Source: an uncultured Gammaproteobacteria bacterium (lineage in GTDB: Bacteria > Pseudomonadota > Gammaproteobacteria > Enterobacterales > Psychrobiaceae). Taken from it: a stretch of 62,342 nucleotides of DNA. Positions 35,320 to 45,259 of this stretch are shown here, piece after piece (position 1 is the first letter of the stretch; each line of letters opens with the position of its first letter). The position numbers were made by a program, and so were the translations under genes. Location: assembly GCA_937139475.1 (NCBI GenBank), contig CAKZQF010000071.1, positions 1 to 62,342 of the forward strand, in the 5' to 3' direction. Below the pieces are notes generated by a model. It was not told the origin of the DNA. It did no database searches and saw only the letters and a program-made list of their open reading frames with translations.

Positions 35320-36390
35320 ATGCTTTTACTTGGGATTTACTTATTTATTGCGTTGTTTTTTTCCTTTCTATGCTCAATAGCAGAGTCAGTTTTGCTGAGC
35401 ATCTCCTCAGTTCATATTGCCTTACTCGAAAAAGAAGGACATAAAGCCGGCCCTATCCTGCATCACTTAAAAAGTGATATCAATAAGCCGTTAGCCGCTA
35501 TCCTAACCCTAAATACCGTCGCACACACAGTCGGTGCTGCCGGGGTTGGTGCACAAGCAAGTGTTGTTTTTGGCGATACGTCCCTCGGTATTGTCTCAGC
35601 AATACTCACGCTATTGATTTTATTTCTCTCGGAGATCATTCCAAAAACCTTAGGTGCTTCACATTGGAAAAAGCTCGCACCAGCAACAGCTCATGGACTT
35701 AAGTTTTTGGTATGGGTATTTATGCCAGTTATCAAGGTTTCTGAACTTGTTACCCGCAGCATGACCAAGTCAGACGAAAAGCAGGGCTATAGCCGTAATG
35801 AGTTTTCAATTATGGCGCAGCTTAGCGCCAAACATGGCCACATTGATAAAGAAGAAGCAGCCATTTTGCAAAACTTGTTGCTGTTACAAGACCGACAGAT
35901 AAAAGATGTTATGACCCCAAGCACGGTCATTTTTAGCGATTCTCAGAATTTACGCGTTGAAGAATTTTTTCACAAGCATAAAAAGGTACGCTTTAGTCGT
36001 ATCCTAATATACAACCAACACACCGATGATATTGTTGGCTTCGTATTGCGCACTGATTTGCTACTGGCCCAAGCTAGAGGCAACATAAATGAACCGTTAA
36101 AGAACTATCAGCGGGATATGCCTACGCTACTAGAGACCATGAGCTTATCCCATGCAATGAAAGAAATGCTTGCTGCCAATACACAGCTAATGCTGATTGT
36201 TAATGAGTACGGCACAGTTCGTGGGATACTTACGCTTGAAGATTTACTTGAAACACTCATTGGCAAGGAAATTATCGATGAAGGTGACAAAGATGCCGAT
36301 ATGCAAAAAGTTGCCAAAAAGCTATGGAAAGCCAAAGTAAAGAAATTTGGCTATGATGCCGAGGAGCACACTCTGCCCCCTGAAAAGTAA
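35320..36390 (+). CDS. CNNM/CorC-HlyC family membrane protein (DUF21 + CBS pair)
   Basis: The 356-residue protein has an N-terminal DUF21 membrane domain (residues 1-155, about four segments, with LSEIIPKTLGASHWKK) and a CBS pair (about 190-325: VMTPSTVIFSD, GFVLRTDLL, YGTVRGILTLEDLLETLIG). It lacks the C-terminal CorC_HlyC domain of longer relatives. Family knowledge links CNNM/CorC proteins to magnesium or cobalt efflux, with CBS domains binding adenine nucleotides. It has an AAGGA ribosome site and is followed by a hairpin. Confidence 0.9.
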   Translation: MLLLGIYLFIALFFSFLCSIAESVLLSISSVHIALLEKEGHKAGPILHHLKSDINKPLAAILTLNTVAHTVGAAGVGAQASVVFGDTSLGIVSAILTLLILFLSEIIPKTLGASHWKKLAPATAHGLKFLVWVFMPVIKVSELVTRSMTKSDEKQGYSRNEFSIMAQLSAKHGHIDKEEAAILQNLLLLQDRQIKDVMTPSTVIFSDSQNLRVEEFFHKHKKVRFSRILIYNQHTDDIVGFVLRTDLLLAQARGNINEPLKNYQRDMPTLLETMSLSHAMKEMLAANTQLMLIVNEYGTVRGILTLEDLLETLIGKEIIDEGDKDADMQKVAKKLWKAKVKKFGYDAEEHTLPPEK

Positions 36391-36441
36391 GTTTCCATTG
36401 CTTTATCAAAGGAATACCAAACACCATCGATCCATCCTAAT

Positions 36442-36473
36442 TATGCGCTCGCTTTAAACCAAGCAAGCGCATA
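36442..36473. repeat. Near-perfect 12-bp hairpin after the CNNM-type gene
   Basis: TATGCGCTCGCT (36442-36453) and AGCAAGCGCATA (36462-36473) pair with one mismatch around an 8-nt loop. No T-run follows. Position suggests a 3'-end structure. Confidence 0.5.
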
Positions 36474-36595
36474 TATTCCAGGGTTAAATAATGGATTTAA
36501 TCCTACTCCCTTCCTGCCGTAATTTTCGGTGAGAGCTAGCACGATATGCTAAATTTAAATAAGGCATTTTTATTATTTTAAAGGTGTATCACGCA

Positions 36596-38227
36596 GTGAA
36601 AATTAATAACAAAATTGTTTTGTTGCCCACTGTCATCATTATGTTATTTAGCAGCATCGGAATCCTAACTATTGACTATCAGTTGCATCATGGCTTAAAC
36701 GATCGCGTCAACACCGAATTGAGGTGGCTAGCCACGGTTGCGCTTGAAAGCCTTAGTATCGCAAATAAGCCAACCACACAGGAACACATAGACGTCATTG
36801 CAGATCGGATAGGACAAGCATCTGGCGCTAGGATCACCTTTATTGACCAACATGGCAATATCACTGGTGACTCCAGGATATCGGTCAATAGATTGTCAGT
36901 GCAGGATAATCATCAAGACAGAATTGAAGTAGCACAAGCGCTAAAAACTGGAACCGGTTATGCTAAGCGCCACAGTAAAACACTGAGACAAGACTTAATC
37001 TACGTCGCAGTACTCAAGCGCATAGACCTTAATGGACAAGAAACTCCCTACCTTGCACGGGCTTCATTAGCATCCAATACTATTAGCGGTCAAATCATGG
37101 AGATGCGTGTTGCGCTATTATCTTTACTGAGTGCAGGGGTAATAGTCTTGGTTTTCTCCATGGCTTTTACCCTACGCTGGCTCTCTCAAATTAATGAAAA
37201 AGATAAAGCGCAACTCGCTAATACGTTGCATGAACGAAATACCGAAATTGAGTCAATGCATGAGCTTGACTCCTTGTTAAGCGCTTGTATTAAATTAGAT
37301 GATGCCAGCGGTATTACCCAGCAATTGCTACCAGGTTTACTAAAAAAAACTCATGGTGCCATCTCAATTTATAAGCCATCACGTGATCGACTTATTACTC
37401 AAATGCACTGGGGAGACAAGCAAATTGATCATAGCCACTTTGCGCCTAATCACTGTTGGGCCTTGCGTAGAGGCCACATGCACCTGTCCAAAAATGAAAG
37501 TCATAGAGTAAAATGTGTACATTTTGACAACTTAAAAGATACTGCCACCCTTTGCATTCCACTGATATCGCATGGTCAAACGGTTGGCGTGATGCATGTT
37601 ATCAAAGCCGTTTTTGATAAAAAAACCATCAGTTTAGCTAATGCAATAGCCAAAAGAATGGGCATGGCTGTTGCCAACATAGAACTTAAAAATACGCTAA
37701 GACAACAAGCAATTAAGGACACATTAACCAACCTCTATAACCGGCGCTATTTATTTGAAAGTCTAGAGCAGCTAACAGCAAGGGCACTTAGGAATGATAC
37801 GCAACTGGGTATTATCATGCTCGACCTCGATCACTTTAAAAGCCTCAATGACCATTATGGCCACGATACCGGAGACATTGCGCTAAAAAATATTGCCGAC
37901 TTCTTTAGAAAAGCAACCCGAGAAAGCGACTTGGTCTGTCGCTATGGTGGAGAAGAGTTTTGCATTGTTTGCCCAGATTCGACTCAGGAAGAAACACTTT
38001 ATGTGGCGAAAAAGTTCTGTGTGGGGATTGCTAACCTACTGATTAAAATAAACGTTACGGATACTGTTAAGATTACCCTATCCGGCGGAATAGCGATGTT
38101 CCCAAACCCAGAGAGCTCAATCGAACTTACGATAAAAGAGGCTGATCAGGCGTTATACCAGGCTAAACATGACGGTAGAAACTGTATTAGAGCCTTTAGC
38201 CCCAAACCCCCTGAAACCATCCAATAG
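36596..38227 (+). CDS. Membrane diguanylate cyclase with periplasmic sensor, GAF-like and GGDEF domains
   Basis: The protein has two membrane segments (about 6-28 and 175-197) flanking a periplasmic sensor, a GAF-like segment (about 225-365) and a GGDEF domain with CRYGGEEFCIVC. The inhibitory I-site RESD lies five residues before GGEEF, so it should make c-di-GMP with product inhibition. The start is taken as GTG at 36596, because AAAGGTG lies about nine bases upstream; a GTG at 36584 falls inside that ribosome site. Confidence 0.9.
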   Translation: MKINNKIVLLPTVIIMLFSSIGILTIDYQLHHGLNDRVNTELRWLATVALESLSIANKPTTQEHIDVIADRIGQASGARITFIDQHGNITGDSRISVNRLSVQDNHQDRIEVAQALKTGTGYAKRHSKTLRQDLIYVAVLKRIDLNGQETPYLARASLASNTISGQIMEMRVALLSLLSAGVIVLVFSMAFTLRWLSQINEKDKAQLANTLHERNTEIESMHELDSLLSACIKLDDASGITQQLLPGLLKKTHGAISIYKPSRDRLITQMHWGDKQIDHSHFAPNHCWALRRGHMHLSKNESHRVKCVHFDNLKDTATLCIPLISHGQTVGVMHVIKAVFDKKTISLANAIAKRMGMAVANIELKNTLRQQAIKDTLTNLYNRRYLFESLEQLTARALRNDTQLGIIMLDLDHFKSLNDHYGHDTGDIALKNIADFFRKATRESDLVCRYGGEEFCIVCPDSTQEETLYVAKKFCVGIANLLIKINVTDTVKITLSGGIAMFPNPESSIELTIKEADQALYQAKHDGRNCIRAFSPKPPETIQ

Positions 38228-38333
38228 TAACTCATCGGGTCTATTCCTGAATTCTCATACAAATATAATGTTGCCAGTTCCCTCCTTTATGGTAATTTAA
38301 AGTGTCAATTACATCACCAAATAGGAGCACTAT

Positions 38334-38534
38334 ATGGGCTTACAATGGACAGATTCGCTAGATATTGCATTGGATTTAATTGAGCTACACCCTGATGTTG
38401 ATCCAACCCAATTGCATTTTGTCGAATTAAGAGAGTGGGTTTTAGCATTAGAAAGATTTGATGACGACCCTAACCATTGCGGTGAGCGCGTGCTTGAGGC
38501 AATACAACTCGCCTGGATGAGTGAAATGGAATAA
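38334..38534 (+). CDS. iscX: Fe-S cluster assembly protein IscX
   Basis: This 66-residue acidic protein starts GLQWTDSLDIALDLIELHPD and ends GERVLEAIQLAWMSEME, matching IscX over its full length. It binds IscS and modulates cysteine desulfurase activity in Fe-S assembly. An AGGAG site precedes the ATG. In many gammaproteobacteria iscX ends the isc operon; here no other isc genes are adjacent. Confidence 0.92.
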   Translation: MGLQWTDSLDIALDLIELHPDVDPTQLHFVELREWVLALERFDDDPNHCGERVLEAIQLAWMSEME

Positions 38535-38575
38535 CCTCGGTTAGCCACTGCATGATTTAGTCATATTGACTTAAA

Positions 38576-38615
38576 TTTGGTAAGGCCCACGGATTTAGCC
38601 TAATGCTTTACCAAA
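38576..38615. repeat. Imperfect hairpin after iscX
   Basis: TTTGGTAAGGC (38576-38586) and GCTTTACCAAA (38605-38615) pair at ten of eleven positions around an 18-nt loop, followed by T-containing sequence. It may terminate the iscX transcript. Confidence 0.45.
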
Positions 38616-38715
38616 CTTATTTACTTATATGCTGTTTTTAAAGGGTTTTATCTTTGGTATATCTTTTGCTTAAAATTGAAAAACTAAAATTTGATACTCT
38701 AAAAGGGAAGTAATT

Positions 38716-39357
38716 ATGTCGGTAGCTACAAAAGATAGACCCATCGCAGCGGTGCGTGAGGAAGTGATCGATCGCTTAATCATGAATTACAGTCACGGTG
38801 AGATTTCATTGGAAGCCTTCGAGTCAAGATTAGACAGTGCGATGGACAGTAGCGATGTAGTCGCGATTAGCGAATTAGCCAGTGACTTGCCCTTAAATAT
38901 TAACAGCGATTATCAAGATAAGAAGAAAAGTGCATTAGGTACGCATTACCAAGAGGGTGATAGTAAAAAACTTGAAAGAATCGTCAATGTTTTAAGCTCA
39001 AGTAAAAGGGCTGGGCAGTGGCATGTACCCAAAGAAATTACCATACGCAACGTGCTAGGCAGTGACACCATAGACTTTACTCAAGCACGGTTTAATTATC
39101 AAAACATAAAGATTAACGTCAATTGTACTTTAGGAAACATTAAAATTGAGGTCCCTGAAGACGTTAATATTCATACCAACGTCAATTGCATTGTTGGGAG
39201 TATCGATAATAACAGTAATGTCGACTTCATTTCAGATGCCCCGACGATCACCATCGAAGGCAAAGTCATGTTTGGTAATTTAGAGATAAAAGTCAAACAA
39301 CCGGTTAAAGAAAAGTGGCTGCGCTTCGCCGATAGCTTAAAAGCCCTATTTCACTAA
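38716..39357 (+). CDS. DUF1707 (SHOCT-like) protein with LiaF-like C-terminal domain
   Basis: The 213-residue protein starts with a DUF1707-type helical domain (VREEVIDRLIMNYSHGEISLEAFESRLD, residues 13-40) and ends with a beta-rich region (about 100-195, QWHVPKEITIRNVLGSDTIDF, NVNCTLGNIKIEVPEDV) like the LiaF/DUF2154 C-terminal domain. There is no membrane segment. Members are often envelope-stress associated, but no function is established for this layout. AAAAGGGAAG provides a good ribosome site. Confidence 0.75.
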   Translation: MSVATKDRPIAAVREEVIDRLIMNYSHGEISLEAFESRLDSAMDSSDVVAISELASDLPLNINSDYQDKKKSALGTHYQEGDSKKLERIVNVLSSSKRAGQWHVPKEITIRNVLGSDTIDFTQARFNYQNIKINVNCTLGNIKIEVPEDVNIHTNVNCIVGSIDNNSNVDFISDAPTITIEGKVMFGNLEIKVKQPVKEKWLRFADSLKALFH

Positions 39358-39380
39358 AAGCCATTGGGCTAATTAATCTA

Positions 39381-39420
39381 GCAGAGAACTAAGTTAATAT
39401 ACTATGGCTTAGTTCTCTGC
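39381..39420. repeat. 13-bp perfect hairpin overlapping the serine-hydrolase stop codon
   Basis: GCAGAGAACTAAG (39381-39393) and CTTAGTTCTCTGC (39408-39420) pair perfectly with a 14-nt loop. The right arm covers the stop codon and last codons of the minus-strand hydrolase gene. It sits at a convergent junction and lacks a T-run in either direction, so it may be a transcript-end stabiliser or a two-way transcription barrier. Confidence 0.6.
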
Positions 39421-40596
39421 CACTGTTAGCTTGCCCGCTTGGGCCCAAAACTGACTTGATATTTTGTTGATTATATTTGACTCTGCATTAATCAGCACAG
39501 CAAAACCGATGTCCAACTCAGGTGAATAACCGATATCCGCTCGAAAACCGGCCTCCCAGCCCGAATGGTAAATGACCGGATAATCTTTAAACTGGTAAAT
39601 ACGCCAGCCATAACCATAATGCGCATCAATTAAATGTTCTCGCCAATATCTTCGCCGTAAGTCTTTCTTTGTTTTTATGCGCGGTACAGTTAGCTCTTCC
39701 AACAGTTCAGGCGTAAGTACTTCTGGCTTGTGCCCCATATTAGCAATCAACCATTTAGCCAGATCTTTGATGCTAGCATTGACTCCTGCCGCAGGTGCTA
39801 CTTTATAAAAATCTCGCTCAACATCAACAGTGCGCCAGATATATTGGGAGATAACGTTACCTTGCTGATCTTTTTTGCCGGTGTTGCGTTTATTTCTCAG
39901 TATATGAGGTTTTGCCGTATTGGCTTGTTGATTAAATGCCTCAAAGCCAACCGATGCGGTATTCATCTTCAGCGGTCCAAAGATACGTTCTTGCAAGGTG
40001 GTTGAGTAATTCTTACCTTGCGCCTGCTCAATCGCAGGTTGTAGAAAGCTGTAAGCGATGTTTTGGTAACCATAACACTTTGCTGGCTTACAAATTGGCT
40101 GCAAGCGATCAAAACGATCGATGATTTTCTCCATATGCCAGTTTTCATGAAGCAGGTTATCGTAAGTATTTGGCATCAGCCCACTAGAATGACTGAGTAG
40201 ATGCCTTAATTGGATCTGCTCTGCAGCTCCCTTTTGGCCTAATGAGAACTTGGGGATGTACTTGGTTACTGCGTCCGACAGCTTTAAGCGTTGCTCTTGC
40301 GCCAACATGGTTGCTACGGTTGCGGCAAAAGTTTTAGAAACTGAGGCCAAGCGAAAAACAGTCTCTGAATTGACCTTGCGACTTTGCGCTTTGTCCGTAT
40401 AGCCAAAGGTTTCAAGCGCAGCAATTTGCCCATTGTTAACAATGACATATGCACCACCAGGGATACTGTTTCTTTGTAGCTGATAGGCAACATCATTAGC
40501 TAACGACTGATTAAAGCTGTTGATGCCATTGGCAAATGAAAGTGGCGTGATAAAAAGAATCAACCATATAAAGCAGACTTGGCGGAGCATTAACAT
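39409..40596 (-). CDS. Secreted serine hydrolase, beta-lactamase class C / penicillin-binding family
   Basis: The 395-residue protein has a signal peptide (ends near TPLSFAN) and the three class C motifs: SVSK (S-x-x-K) in RLASVSKTFAATVA, YQN (Y-x-N) in GYQNIAYS, and HSG in IYHSGWEAG. It could be an esterase, peptidase or low-affinity PBP rather than a true beta-lactamase, because the HSG in place of KTG is common in the esterase-like members. Its gene appears to be single. Confidence 0.87.
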   Translation of the reverse strand: MLMLRQVCFIWLILFITPLSFANGINSFNQSLANDVAYQLQRNSIPGGAYVIVNNGQIAALETFGYTDKAQSRKVNSETVFRLASVSKTFAATVATMLAQEQRLKLSDAVTKYIPKFSLGQKGAAEQIQLRHLLSHSSGLMPNTYDNLLHENWHMEKIIDRFDRLQPICKPAKCYGYQNIAYSFLQPAIEQAQGKNYSTTLQERIFGPLKMNTASVGFEAFNQQANTAKPHILRNKRNTGKKDQQGNVISQYIWRTVDVERDFYKVAPAAGVNASIKDLAKWLIANMGHKPEVLTPELLEELTVPRIKTKKDLRRRYWREHLIDAHYGYGWRIYQFKDYPVIYHSGWEAGFRADIGYSPELDIGFAVLINAESNIINKISSQFWAQAGKLTVAEN

Positions 40597-40665
40597 AGTC
40601 CAGATAGAAAAAACGTTTAATTCTATCGCTATTTGCCTTAAATAAGTAGTAACAGACAGGCAGAA

Positions 40666-41115
40666 TTATTGGTTATTTTCTGCGTCCAGCACAGCTAATT
40701 TCGCTTTGATATAATCACTGTGATTTAAATAGATAAGATCTGAAATTTTTCGGATAATGTACTCTTCATGCCCATCTAAACTGCCATCAGCATAGGCAAC
40801 CTGCCACAATCCCTGGATGAATTCGATCCGCTCAGAGCGATTTAATTCCTTGGTCAAAACCGACGTAAAGGTTTGGATTGAAATTGATTCTTGTTGCTCT
40901 TCTTGGGCCTGACTTAGCAGCTGGCTAACTTGCGTTTCATTTAGATTAAAACTTGCAGCGAGGATTTTACCAATGGTTGAGTGTTCGGTTAAATCAATAT
41001 CCATATCAGCGCTAGCGACTTCATATAATAATACTGCTAACGCAAGTTCGGTCGCCATAGGCTCAGCTTGCACTTCACTTATTTGAGAGAATATATTGCT
41101 TAACGTCTTAAACAC
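40666..41115 (-). CDS. TerB-like (DUF533/tellurite-resistance fold) protein
   Basis: The 149-residue protein is all-helical with a TerB-type core: LALAVLLYEVASADMDIDLTEHSTIG near 23-48 and GLWQVAYADGSLDGHEEYIIRKISDL near 105-130. Two acidic helix-turn segments could bind metal, as in the TerB family. No ter operon is near, so a direct role in tellurite resistance is not supported. Confidence 0.8.
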   Translation of the reverse strand: MFKTLSNIFSQISEVQAEPMATELALAVLLYEVASADMDIDLTEHSTIGKILAASFNLNETQVSQLLSQAQEEQQESISIQTFTSVLTKELNRSERIEFIQGLWQVAYADGSLDGHEEYIIRKISDLIYLNHSDYIKAKLAVLDAENNQ

Positions 41116-41272
41116 TTGCCTTTCCTCATGAATTTACTCATCACCATAAAAGAATAACAAAGAGTTAGCGAAATAGACGTGAATAAAATGTATATAAATG
41201 TGTAGAGAACACTATTTTCATTCAGGCAGTGGCTGAAGGAAGCCCGCTCGCCAGTATAACTCAACCACCATA

Positions 41273-43756
41273 TTATGAATATTTATCAGTTAGCTCGTTA
41301 ATTCCAAGTGGACGGTCAAAGTAATACCCTTGAATAATATTACAACGATATTGAGCCAGACGCTCATACTGCTCTTTTGTTTCAACCCCTTCAGCGACCA
41401 CAATTAAATTACAAAATTGGCCAATCGCTATAATCGTTTTAACCAAGGATTCACTTTGTTTATTAGTTAAGAATTTATCAATAAAGGAGCGATCAATCTT
41501 AATCTCAGTCATGGGTAAGTTACTTAAATAACTTAAGGATGAGTATCCCGTACCAAAATCGTCCAATGATAAGCAAAAGCCACAATCTCGCAGTGACTGC
41601 AATAGCGGCTCAACCGTTTTTAAATCACTAATAAGGGCGTTTTCAGTAAGTTCAAGGGTCACCCAGTTGGTATTAAACCCGACACTGTTTACTTTGCTTA
41701 ATAGCTCTTCGCAAAAGTGTGGTTGCGCTAATTGCTTAGGCGAAATATTGATAGATAGTTGTAACGGTGATTGTCTATTTTTATTATATCGCGTGATATC
41801 GAGCAACGATTGTTCAATAACAAAGGCACCAATATCATTGATTAAACCGGCATCTTCTGCAACATTAATAAACTCATCCGGCGGTACATGCCCCAATAAT
41901 GAGCTATGCCATCGAACCAATGCTTCTACACCATATATTTTTCCATTGTCCACGCCGATTTGCGGCTGATAAACAACACTCAGCTCATTCCTTGCAATGG
42001 CTAATCGTAGCTCCGACTCAAGCACAATCTCGCGTTGGACTCGTTGATTAATCTGCTCATTGTAAAATAAGAACTGTCCTTTTTGCTGCGCTTTAGATTT
42101 ATATAAAACGATATCAGCTCTGGTAACTAACTCTTCAGGGCTTTGCCCATCATTGGGATACATTGCAATACCAATGCTACAGCTAGAATAAATTACCTTA
42201 CCATCGACAATGAACTCTTGATTTAGTACTTGCTGGATACTTTTGGCTTTTTCTTCCGCTTGCGCAACGCTATTTAATTGAGGAAAGCAAAATATAAATT
42301 CATCCCCTCCAAACCGGGCGATACTGTCTTTCCCGTCCAGGAATTGGTTAAACAGCTCCCCTAACCTTGCAAGTAATCCATCACCAACGGTATGTCCATG
42401 ACGATCGTTAATCTTCTTAAAATCATCTAAATCGACAAACATAACCGCAAGACTTGTATTCGTTTTCTTCGAAGCCTCAATTCCTTGTTCGATCTTCTGT
42501 GCCAGTGACACGCGATTGGGCAACTTGGTCAGATCATCATGTAACGCTTGATACTGAAGCTTCTCTTTAATGTTATTTAACTGTGCGAAATCATCATTAA
42601 TTTTTGCTTCATATCGGCCAAATAGCTTAGTCAAATACCGACCAAGAACGATCGACAGGGTCACAAAAAATAGCGTGAGAAAAAGGCTTAGCATCAGAAT
42701 TTTCATCAGTTGCTGTGAATTTTTTTGGCTTATCACTAACTCGCGATCGCTTAGGTATTTTTCAATTTCACTAATATAAGTCCCCGTACCAATAGCCCAT
42801 TCCCAGCCAGGGATCCCCATAACAAAGCTAATCTTTTCAGGTGTCTCATCGCTCGTGTCGTTGAAACTACTCATATAGCGTAAGTAGTCACCGTTTGGTT
42901 GCTGCGCCTTTCCTACAATGCTTTGTAAGACCGCATCATCTTTCTCATCTTTAAACTGCTGCTGATTAACCGTCGCATTTTCCCCAGCGATATTAGATAG
43001 TCTGTTTCCCTCATAATCGACGACAAATACATATTGCGCTTCGCCGTATGATATTTTTGAAATGCGTTTTAACAAACGTTGTTTAATATCGTTTTCCACA
43101 TCAGCAATGTATTCCCCCGTTCCGATAAACCAGTCATAAGGAGCAAAATATTTACCGTATCCAATTTTCTCAAATTGCTGGGCTTTATTTTGTGGCTTAA
43201 TAAACCACCAATGATAAAAGGCCTCTCCTTGCTCTTTAACGATCTTTCCCATGTCCCGAACAATATAGCTTCCTCTAACATCCTGAAAATCCCATTTAGA
43301 GGTACCTTCCATTGAAGGCAAAGCTGGATGCATAACGCTTAAGCCGTCGGTCTTGTAGATAAAATAATATCCTCGGCCTTGGTTAAAGCGGATATTTCGC
43401 AATGCATCAGAAATTAGTTTGGTAACTTGGGCTTCGGGCTTGTCTTGATTATTCTCATAGATTGTTATCGCGATGTCGTAGGCTTGATGAATTCGCTCTC
43501 TGATATCCTGTTTTAGCAAGTTTACTGTCGTATTTTTTTCATATTCAACTTGCGCAACAACGTGTTTCACCTGTTCTTTAATTAATCTTTTTTGGCTATC
43601 AACAAAATCATGCTGAAGTGTCGCAATATCCTCTGACAGTTTGGCCCGATTATCATTAACAACAATAATGTTAACCCACACAGCGAAGGCGATAACAATG
43701 ATCGAAGGAATAAACTTTATCAGTTGTATTAGTTTTTTATTTTGTGGGACTTTCAT
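41273..43756 (-). CDS. Cache-sensor GGDEF-EAL c-di-GMP protein
   Basis: From the ATG at 43756 the protein is 827 residues: an N-terminal membrane segment, two single-Cache modules (about 60-210, with GRGYYFIYKTDG, and 210-345), a second membrane segment, then GGDEF with intact RFGGDEF and EAL with intact VEALVRW and DDFGTGYSSLSYL. The I-site RxxD before GGDEF is absent. Either cyclase or phosphodiesterase activity is possible. A TTG start six codons upstream is open but has no clear ribosome site. Confidence 0.9.
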   Translation of the reverse strand: MKVPQNKKLIQLIKFIPSIIVIAFAVWVNIIVVNDNRAKLSEDIATLQHDFVDSQKRLIKEQVKHVVAQVEYEKNTTVNLLKQDIRERIHQAYDIAITIYENNQDKPEAQVTKLISDALRNIRFNQGRGYYFIYKTDGLSVMHPALPSMEGTSKWDFQDVRGSYIVRDMGKIVKEQGEAFYHWWFIKPQNKAQQFEKIGYGKYFAPYDWFIGTGEYIADVENDIKQRLLKRISKISYGEAQYVFVVDYEGNRLSNIAGENATVNQQQFKDEKDDAVLQSIVGKAQQPNGDYLRYMSSFNDTSDETPEKISFVMGIPGWEWAIGTGTYISEIEKYLSDRELVISQKNSQQLMKILMLSLFLTLFFVTLSIVLGRYLTKLFGRYEAKINDDFAQLNNIKEKLQYQALHDDLTKLPNRVSLAQKIEQGIEASKKTNTSLAVMFVDLDDFKKINDRHGHTVGDGLLARLGELFNQFLDGKDSIARFGGDEFIFCFPQLNSVAQAEEKAKSIQQVLNQEFIVDGKVIYSSCSIGIAMYPNDGQSPEELVTRADIVLYKSKAQQKGQFLFYNEQINQRVQREIVLESELRLAIARNELSVVYQPQIGVDNGKIYGVEALVRWHSSLLGHVPPDEFINVAEDAGLINDIGAFVIEQSLLDITRYNKNRQSPLQLSINISPKQLAQPHFCEELLSKVNSVGFNTNWVTLELTENALISDLKTVEPLLQSLRDCGFCLSLDDFGTGYSSLSYLSNLPMTEIKIDRSFIDKFLTNKQSESLVKTIIAIGQFCNLIVVAEGVETKEQYERLAQYRCNIIQGYYFDRPLGINELTDKYS

Positions 43757-43844
43757 CAAATAATTTAAATTCAAAAGAAGCAGCGTGAATTAGCACTAAC
43801 AATACAGATCTGTAATACAATATTCCAGCACTAAAGAGCTGCTT

Positions 43845-43888
43845 AACCAAAGAAAACAAACAAGAAATATTATTTGTTTTCTTTGGTT
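43845..43888. repeat. 16-bp perfect hairpin after the Bcr/CflA efflux gene
   Basis: AACCAAAGAAAACAAA (43845-43860) and TTTGTTTTCTTTGGTT (43873-43888) pair perfectly with a 12-nt loop, 21 nt past the efflux gene stop. The distal arm is T-rich, so it may terminate the minus-strand transcript, but no separate U-run follows. Confidence 0.65.
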
Positions 43889-43908
43889 TGTGCAGGCTCT
43901 AGCTGTTG

Positions 43909-45087
43909 CTAGGAAAAACTAGCGCAGGAAAACGTTGATTTCAGGCGGTACCATATTGCAAAAACAGGAACAAAAGTCACCGTCAACAAGATGAATTGCT
44001 CAGGTACTGTTAACGGCAACAGTTGCACGCATGAGACTAGCGCAGCTGCACCACTCATTTGCATAAAGCCTAATAAGGCCGAAGCCGAACCGGCACTGTC
44101 ACCAAAAGGAGATAATGCTTGCCCTGCACAAGAGCCCATCAACAAAGAAATGCCAATAGAGCTAACCATGACCGGTAGCATAAAGGCAGCCGCATGATTC
44201 CAGCCAAGTAGGGCAAACATCAACAGTCCAGATGCAAGTAAAAGCGTCATTCCCAAACCAATCGTTTTTCGCGCCCCCAGTCTTAGTAAAACCTTTGGCG
44301 CATAGAAATAGGCAACAATATTTAATGCTGCATTGACACTAAACCACGCAACAAAGGTTTGCTGGCTCTCCCCGAGATGCAGCATTAACCATCCCGGTGA
44401 CGCGGTTACATAAGCGAGAATTATCGCCATTGTTAACATGATGATGACAGCATTAACGATAAATATCGGCTGTTTTAGAATCGGTACAAAACGAGCAAAC
44501 GATATCAGCTTCTTATGTTGAAAGGTATTTTCAGGCCTGGTTTCAGGTAGCGCAAAGATAATAGCAATTCCTGCACAGGCAGCGTAAGCAGCCATTACTT
44601 CAAAGTTACTACGCCAGCCAAATTGTTCTGTTAACATGTTCCCCAGCAGCGGGGCCACAGCAGGAACGCAACAGATAACGCTGCTAAGATAGCTATACAT
44701 CACCCCACTTTGGATCGGGTCAAAGCGGTCACGCACGCTAGCAAAAGCAGCAACGACTATCGCACAAGCACCGAACCCTTGCAGCAGGCGACAAAAAAGA
44801 AAAAACTCAACGCTATTAGCGTAAGAGGAAAACAGCGAAGACACGCCGTAAATAATCACGCCAACGATAGCAACAGGGCGTCTGCCATAGCGGTCCGCCA
44901 AAGGGCCCGCTAGAAGCTGGCCAGCTCCCAGACTTAACAGAAATACCGTAATACTCCATTGCATTTTGGAAATAGCGACAGAAAAGTCCTGTGCCATTAT
45001 TGGTAAAGCGGGCAAGAATATATCTATGGCCAGGGGACTGAAAACAACCATTAGCATTAGTAATGGTAGCGAACTTCGATAGTTCAT
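43909..45087 (-). CDS. Bcr/CflA-family multidrug efflux transporter (MFS, 12 TM)
   Basis: The 392-residue protein has about twelve membrane segments and the Bcr/CflA start PLAIDIFLPALPIMAQDF with GAGQLLAGPLADRYGRRPV (MFS motif A). These drug-proton antiporters export compounds such as chloramphenicol, bicyclomycin or sulfonamides. The substrate here is unknown. It is divergent from the GST-like gene, with a 172-bp shared upstream region. Confidence 0.92.
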   Translation of the reverse strand: MNYRSSLPLLMLMVVFSPLAIDIFLPALPIMAQDFSVAISKMQWSITVFLLSLGAGQLLAGPLADRYGRRPVAIVGVIIYGVSSLFSSYANSVEFFLFCRLLQGFGACAIVVAAFASVRDRFDPIQSGVMYSYLSSVICCVPAVAPLLGNMLTEQFGWRSNFEVMAAYAACAGIAIIFALPETRPENTFQHKKLISFARFVPILKQPIFIVNAVIIMLTMAIILAYVTASPGWLMLHLGESQQTFVAWFSVNAALNIVAYFYAPKVLLRLGARKTIGLGMTLLLASGLLMFALLGWNHAAAFMLPVMVSSIGISLLMGSCAGQALSPFGDSAGSASALLGFMQMSGAAALVSCVQLLPLTVPEQFILLTVTFVPVFAIWYRLKSTFSCASFS

Positions 45088-45259
45088 TAATAACTCAATT
45101 GTTGATAAAGCAACTGATATTATATGATATTCGATTATCAGTAGATACGAATGTCACTAAGATCTATTGCTAAAATTAGAACACACTCATACTTTGCATA
45201 TTTATTTAACTTAAAAATATCGTTAAAGTAAGATAACAGCACTTTCTGGCGAGACAAAC

